This document shows positions 58,387 to 64,000 of a stretch of 64,000 nt of DNA, piece after piece (the first letter of the stretch is position 1; the number at the start of each line of letters is the position of its first letter). Under the pieces are notes generated by a model. That model did not search any database, was not told the DNA's origin, and worked only from the letters and a program-made list of their open reading frames with translations. Source of the stretch: Pyrenochaeta sp. MPI-SDFR-AT-0127 (taxonomy: Eukaryota > Ascomycota > Dothideomycetes > Pleosporales > Cucurbitariaceae); the NCBI GenBank assembly GCA_020747015.1, contig JAGTJM010000025.1:62001-126000 (forward strand), written 5' to 3'. The translations under genes and the position numbers were made by a program.

Positions 58387-59611
58387 ACAATTCAGCAATA
58401 TGGTTATGGGTGTGGAACTTGACTTTTCTTGCATAGCTTGCGCGGACTGGATATTCCCGTTGAAGAGAAGCATCGCTTGATGCAGTGAGGACAGGGTTTT
58501 GAGAAACCGGAATACTAGAACGAGCTGTAATTCTTGCTGTACATTTTGATAAAAAAAATCTGCTGCACAATTGAAATGCGACATGTGAACTTTCTTTAAT
58601 TTTTCTTGGATCTCTGGGAATACAATTGTTTAATTCTTATTTGATTTTTGTTTTATGCTGTACCAGTCAAAAAGCATGTGAAACAGAGGCACATCGAAGC
58701 CCCAATTACTTGAATGTATATTCTGATATATATCTATGTATGTCAGCGGAAGCAAATTCAAACCCCCGTCCACGATATCAGTCTCCACTCCCTGCTTTTC
58801 TGCAAAATTTACATTTCATCAGGCATATATGCACGCCTCTAATTCCACTCTTCCCGTGAACCTGTGCTTCCATAAATATCACAACAATATACCTCGCAAC
58901 ATGATTAACATATATGAAATATCCTTCTTTGCACTGATTAAATGTGAACATAGCGTAGACACCCGTGTGATAGAGTAGTATACTTGGATAGAAACACGGC
59001 AGTGGGTGGGGTGAGGAGTATATTTAATATCACTGCGATGAACAGAATGTGCAGAATTAAATGAGGGAATTGTGTTGGTTGGTTGGTTGGTTGCTGAGGA
59101 CTGGGGTTGTGTGCGAGTGGTGTGCAAAGTGGTGGGGGGAGAACAGGGGAATAGTAAGCTTGTTAGATGGACAGAGATCGATGTGACATGGTGAAGATGA
59201 GGAAGAAGAATGGTATGAGCGAGACATTAATTTTGACAATTGATGTTGAATTATTTCAGCACGTTATATGTGTTGATGTTCAATCTTTCTTAGTCCTCGC
59301 GTGTATCAATATTGAAATCATCATCAGTAGAAGCATGCGTCGACAAACATAACCCACGGTGCTGGTATGAGCTGATATCAAACCAACAAAGTACAAATAT
59401 GGGAAGAATAACCATATTGAAGGATTGAACATAATCTGCACTGCTTGTTTCAAAACAAAATCTCAATTCATTAAGTCGTTAAAGGATATCAGATCATTCC
59501 AGCGGAGGAACAGAAACAATAAAACCCCAAATCTTAAACCAAAAAAAATAGGAGCCAAAAACAACTAATATCTGTAGTACCCTCGCTACCTTGATCAGAA
59601 AATCCATGGCG
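58387..59611. other. 1.2 kb convergent intergenic region
   Basis: AT-rich, between the 3' ends of GEL1 and the FluG-like gene. It has a GGTT microsatellite at 59075-59092. No gene recognised. Confidence 0.5.
59075..59092. repeat. (GGTT)n microsatellite
   Basis: About four GGTT units in tandem. Confidence 0.9.
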
Positions 59612-62519
59612 TTAGTACCGTTCAATCAGGAAAATCCTCCTCTCCCGCTCATCCATCCGCTCTAGCATCTTCCCTTCACTCTCCTTCATCGCGAGATAGT
59701 CTTGCACCAGCCCCTGCGCCAACGCTTCGTTCAACACGCCATCATTTGCCAAAGCAGCAAGCGCTTCGTCGATACTCGTTGGCATCTTCTGTGTGATTCC
59801 GTAGTGCGCGCGACCCGCTTCGTCCAGCGTCGAGGGATTAACTTGGACATCACGCTGGGGGAATTCGAGTTGGGGTTGGTTTGCGGAAGAGGATAGACCA
59901 AGCAGACCCGCAGCGATGATAGCAGACAGGGCGAAATACATATTCGCTAAGCCGTCCAGACAGCGGATCTCCCAGCGCCCGGAAGTGACGCGGCGGAGTG
60001 GTGTTTCGCGGTTCTGCGTTCCCCAGCCGACCCAGGTGCCTCCCGTCCTAAATTAAGTCAGTTGTTGTCTCACCAGCGGTTCTTAAGAAAAATGCTTACC
60101 AGTGATCATCAACAACGCGTCCATAGCTGACAGCTTCCGGCATTGTAAAGGCGCAGAGAGCTGGCAGATGGGCGAGTACGCCACCAACGAAGAACGCCAT
60201 GTCGCGATCCGGTGGGTTCAGAGAAATGTGCGCGTGGGCCGCTGTGCCGATGCCTTGGAACGGCTTTGGATGTAGCGTAGCTCGAAGGCCGTGGAGTGAT
60301 GCTATTTGTGCGATGACCTGTCTTGCTTGGATCAACGTGTCCACCGCCAGTAACGGCGGGCTGGGTGGTAAGACGAATTCATACTGTCCCTGTCCACTCT
60401 CGGCATGGAATTGCTGCACTTCAATGCCCATCTCCTCCAATCCCAACACTATTTCCGACAAAAAGGGAAGCTGGAGCCACTGCTCAGGGGTCAGAGTACC
60501 CCAGGCATGCGTTTTAGTCAGGGGAGAGTACGGCTGTGAGGCGTTGTCGGCATTGCGGGAGAGGAAAGTGACTTCGATCTCAAAGCCAACGAGGAGAGTT
60601 GTGGCGTGAGTGTATTGGAGCGTGTTGATGAGTGTCTCGAGGTTGTTTCGCGGACACTCACGGATCGCATTTCCAGACTCGGAGCGCCAGTAAGAGAGCA
60701 CGGTTGCGGACGGCAAGGGATCTTTGTTGTGGGTTCGGCGCAGAGAGCGAAGATCTGGCTCTACGTAGATTTGTCCGGTGGTGTTGACAACAGGTGTAAG
60801 TGTGTCGTTTTGCAAAGTTCCTGTGTTGCCTTGCGAAATCCCAATCCGCTCCCCTGCACGAACCATTCTAGAGAACTCTTTCATGGGAACAATCCGAGCA
60901 CGGACGGTAGACATGTAGTCGAGCCATTGGACGTAGATGAACTTGACATCGGGGTTACGCTCTTCGAACTTGTCAAATAGCTGGATATCATACACCTTCG
61001 GGACTTTAGGTGGAGGAGGAAAGGTAGGCGAATAAGGAGACGCAGGTCGTGCGGTAGCGGTATCGAAAGTTGCTGCTCGACTGCCCAGACCAGGCTCTTG
61101 GGATGGTGGGGGAGCTGACGTCGACCGGTATGGTGATTGCGCAGTCGGCTTCGGATTGTATGCGATTTGCTTAGGCACTTCTTGGATCGTCTCGTCAAAT
61201 GCCGCTTCGCAACGCAGATCGTACAGGTTGTTGGAATTGTTGAAGAGGATGTCTTTTGTCATAGCGATAGCTTGATGCGGAGTAAGATCACCCTTTTCAA
61301 TGTATTCGACAAGCAGCTGTGATTGTTAGTAAATCATGTGCGAAATACCATTGTCTGTACCACACACCTCGAGCCACACTTCACGGAACTGTAGGTTCGC
61401 CAACCAAAATGTCTCAGGGAACCAATGTCCGTCACTAGAATAGAGCAGCTTGCTACCTGGTACCAACTCCATTGCTTGATGCAGAATCGATCGTTGGCCG
61501 TCTCTACTGACCATGGGAAACACTTCGCCCACATCAAGGTAAACATGGCGATACACTGTTGCAAGGTATCCTGCTTCGCGAGTGTACGGATATGCTGAGT
61601 GAAGCAGCACAAAAGGAACACTCGGATAATTCTCTATGAGAGGTTGCAGATATGCTGGGTTTGATTCGAGAAGATTGATATCGTTATCGCCGAGACCAGT
61701 ATGAAGTTGGAACGGTTTGGCCAAGGCATCTGAGTGCGGCAGTCGTTCGGAGATGATTTCCAGTGTCCGTAGAACCAGATAGTCGTTCAACGCTTTCTTT
61801 TCGATCCTGTAGTTTCGTTTCCGAATACAGGCCTTTACATAACGCTCGAAAGGGTGACCGACGGCTCTTGCAGCTTGTTCGTAGTCCGGTTCGATATCAA
61901 GACCCGTCCTGTAGCAAATGACGCTCTTGAATCCAGCGACTTCACGATCCTGAACGGCTTCCTGAATCTCGCGTTCAAACTCATCTGTGAAAGCCACCCA
62001 GGTATCGGGCAGAAACTTGGCCTTTCCCAAATCATCTTCACTAGCATCCAGCACAATGCTTTCCATCAAGCGTTCAGCAACAGTCTCGATGCGCACGATA
62101 CGTTTGCTGGGAGCTTTTGTGTATCGATCATGATAGCCATACGGATACACTTTCTCTGGACCGGCGAGTCCATCATCGATCAACAAAGCGTGAACGCCTT
62201 CAAAGCACCGGCGATGCAGTCGTTCCGGGTCGCTCCGCAGCCACTCGACCCTCTGCTCCAAGATGTCCTCCCAATCTGCATCTTCGCTGCATTCGTAGAG
62301 TTTGCGCAACTGTTTTGCTGCTCGCAAATGGGGTAAGGACTTGAATGTGTCTCTTAGCGCCCGTCCTTGCGCTTCTGTGGTGATGGTTTCGAACGGTATG
62401 GTGTCCGAGTGTGTTGGAAGGATGAGGTTGTGCGCATGATTGTCAATAATAGGATAGTTGTTTGCGACATGTCGCAGTTGATCGACGGTGGGCCTAGGCG
62501 GTGGAGCGCTTTGTTCCAT
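59612..62519 (-). CDS. FluG-like fusion: amidohydrolase plus glutamine synthetase
   Basis: Exons 61368-62519, 60100-61316 and 59612-60047 join to 934 codons. Residues 1-400 are an amidohydrolase: IIDNHAHNL supplies the HxH metal motif, VPFVLLHSAYPY a further His and LLYSSDGHWFPE an Asp. A Pro/Ser-rich linker of about 60 residues follows. Next is a glutamine-synthetase domain with VQWLDYMSTVRARIVP, the glutamate site LLVGFEIEVTF, HAESGQGQYEFVLPP, and, across the last splice, DDHWTGGTWVGWG and SGRWEIRCLDGLANMYFAL. This domain order is that of FluG, needed in Aspergillus nidulans for conidiation and a secreted signal. Paralogues with the same fusion exist, so function here is an inference. It is slightly longer than the A. 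nidulans protein (865). Confidence 0.9.
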
Positions 62520-63185
62520 CTTGCCTTTTTACACCAGCCAATGATTCAATAACCTTGTTGCTGTCGGGTTTCTCGTCCAATATGAGTCTGCTTCCAAGGC
62601 AAATGCTGCGACAGTCGGTATGCGAGCCCGGCGAAGTCGACCAAGAACATGGAACACCTCTTGAGTCAGTTGCGATAGCTGCTGATCAGCGAAAGGTTGA
62701 TAATTCAATACCAGCCCCCCTGCGTTTTGCTGGCCGTTCAAGTTTCTAGCTTTTGTGAGGCTTGTGTCGGATGACGTCGGTTCACGCGGAAGCGCGGATA
62801 ATGTAAGCGGGTCGCAGAATCAGATGCTGCCCAGGTGACGAGAGAAGGATGTCCCCTTGTACTTTTACAAAACTCCACTTTTGTCAAATACAGTGTAGTT
62901 TGTTCGCTTACATGGTAATGAAATGGACGTTAAGCATGGAAGCAGTGGCACGCCGGACTTACCGAATCTTGGTTGGCGCACTTCTATCTCGTGAACTAGC
63001 ATCTATAGACACCGGGTGTTCACATTCAGTCTCTCACACCTCATCAATACTACGGTCGAGGACAAAAACTTCGGTTGTTGTGATTGCATAAGTATACATA
63101 TGTTATGGCAAGTGAAGTGTCTCCATGTCCTCTCACCAATGACCTCTATCTACAACATTCGATACACAAGCCATGTCCACTAAAT
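62520..63185. other. Upstream region of the FluG-like gene
   Basis: 665 bases between two leftward genes. No gene or site recognised. Confidence 0.5.
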
Positions 63186-64000
63186 TCATATCAAACCTAG
63201 CTTTTTCATAGTCCCAATATGCGCTTTCCCCTTGGAATCTCCACCCACACGCACATACACACTCTTGGCATATCTTAGCAAATCGCCTCTCCAGTGCCAG
63301 AAGTCATTCTCAATCCTCTTCGCCACGTCCTCGCCCTCCACCTTGGCTACGAGCTGGCACACCCAGATCAAGCGTCTTGCACTGACGAAGCGATTTTCGA
63401 CCAAAGGGCGGGTAATGGAAACGCGAACGACAGCTTTGGTGAAAAGCGGGCCAATGGGGAGGGAATGTCCACGAAGGTAGTTATAGAGGTAGTAGACGGC
63501 ACGGCAAGTCTCAAGGTAGGAGCGTGTGGTGTCGAGCGAATAGTGATGGGCGAGTTGGTGAATTAAATCAACTTGCTGCTGAAGTGGTGCGTTGGCGGTC
63601 AAGTTGCGATATGTAAGTGGCAGAGCGTGGTTTGCTCGAGCACGATCCAAAATTTGTTTGAACTGGCGCTGGGCTTGTAATGTGATGAACGTCTGTTGCT
63701 TTACAACAAGCGGAATCGCAGAAGACGGAGCAATGATTTTGCTAAGAACCTCGAAGATTCGTTGACACGTGCGTAAGGCAAATGCATCGTGTTGACGCTC
63801 TATTTCCCCTGAAGGGCGCGCCCGCTGCTGTATCACAGCCACCTTGTTGGTGATAAGTCTGTCCACGATCGAGGCATCGCGCATTGTTAATCTTTGCCGT
63901 TCCATTGCAGTCAAAAACCGCAGGATCAGGCCCAAGTCCGCATGTTGGACAACGAGAGCTACGGTGGGTTCTGCCAGAACTTGATACGGCAATGACTCTC
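63186..64000 (-). CDS. 3' part of an unknown gene (5' end outside window)
   Basis: A leftward frame is open from the right edge (base 64000) to a TAA/TGA stop at 63186. About 271 residues are visible. The sequence is mostly helical, with many Arg and Gln and no cysteine cluster (QRQFKQILDRARANHALPL, YLETCRAVYYLYNYLRG). The final part is basic: WHWRGDLLRYAKSVYVRVGG. It resembles helical-repeat, possibly mitochondrial RNA-associated proteins of fungi, but I recognise no specific family. The first visible codons are not a real start. Confidence 0.65.
   Translation of the reverse strand, partial: ESLPYQVLAEPTVALVVQHADLGLILRFLTAMERQRLTMRDASIVDRLITNKVAVIQQRARPSGEIERQHDAFALRTCQRIFEVLSKIIAPSSAIPLVVKQQTFITLQAQRQFKQILDRARANHALPLTYRNLTANAPLQQQVDLIHQLAHHYSLDTTRSYLETCRAVYYLYNYLRGHSLPIGPLFTKAVVRVSITRPLVENRFVSARRLIWVCQLVAKVEGEDVAKRIENDFWHWRGDLLRYAKSVYVRVGGDSKGKAHIGTMKKLGLI

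Noticed and set aside
1..64000. Search for tRNA genes, CRISPR arrays, inserted viral genes and secondary-metabolite core enzymes
   Set aside because: No T-loop signatures, spaced repeats, integrase, reverse transcriptase, polyketide or peptide synthase sequence was seen on either strand.

Overview
The window looks like nuclear DNA of a filamentous ascomycete. The evidence is short introns of about 45-80 bases with GTATGT/GTAAGT donors, CTAAC/CTAAT branch points and CAG/TAG acceptors. The gene set also fits: an FKS1 glucan synthase, a GH72 glucanosyltransferase, a HET-domain protein, a FluG-like fusion and a DUF2985 membrane protein. I infer Pezizomycotina, most likely Dothideomycetes (Pleosporales-like), from gene flavour alone. 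I saw no tRNA or rRNA gene, no CRISPR array and no intact transposon.

The window has two parts. The left part (about 1-25 kb) is gene-poor, with long non-coding gaps and lineage-specific or damaged genes. It holds the 3' end of an LRR-like gene, a BTB domain with a RING finger inside it, a small cysteine-containing secreted protein, an intronless papain-like protease fused to a fucose-lectin propeller, a dsRNA-binding-domain gene that may be decaying, a short-chain dehydrogenase with a frameshift, a HET-domain protein, a GST and an F-box protein. Three conserved genes sit among them: OXR1 (TLDc), TRM10 and the complex I subunit GRIM-19/NDUFA13.

The right part (about 25.8-64 kb) is mostly conserved genes: a DUF2985 membrane protein, glyoxalase I, cytosolic threonyl-tRNA synthetase divergent from GAR1, a four-TM MARVEL-like protein, a WHI5/NRM1-type G1 repressor, and a metzincin-type zinc protease with a jacalin-like lectin tail. 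Next come phosphatidylserine synthase, serine palmitoyltransferase subunit LCB1, FKS1, a GPI-anchored GEL/GAS1 glucanosyltransferase, a FluG-like amidohydrolase/glutamine-synthetase fusion, and the 3' part of an unknown gene.

Functionally, 43-58 kb is a run of cell-surface genes. Two enzymes use serine for membrane lipids (PSS1, LCB1). They are followed by the enzyme that makes beta-1,3-glucan (FKS1) and one that remodels it (GEL1), the last two divergent across a 3 kb gap. Exon borders below were found by reading splice sites and checking that frames join. They are predictions, not transcript evidence. Observations most worth a second look: the protease-lectin fusion at 11.3-13.4 kb, the nested BTB/RING protein at 1.8-2.6 kb, and a second protease-lectin fusion at 40.1-42.6 kb.
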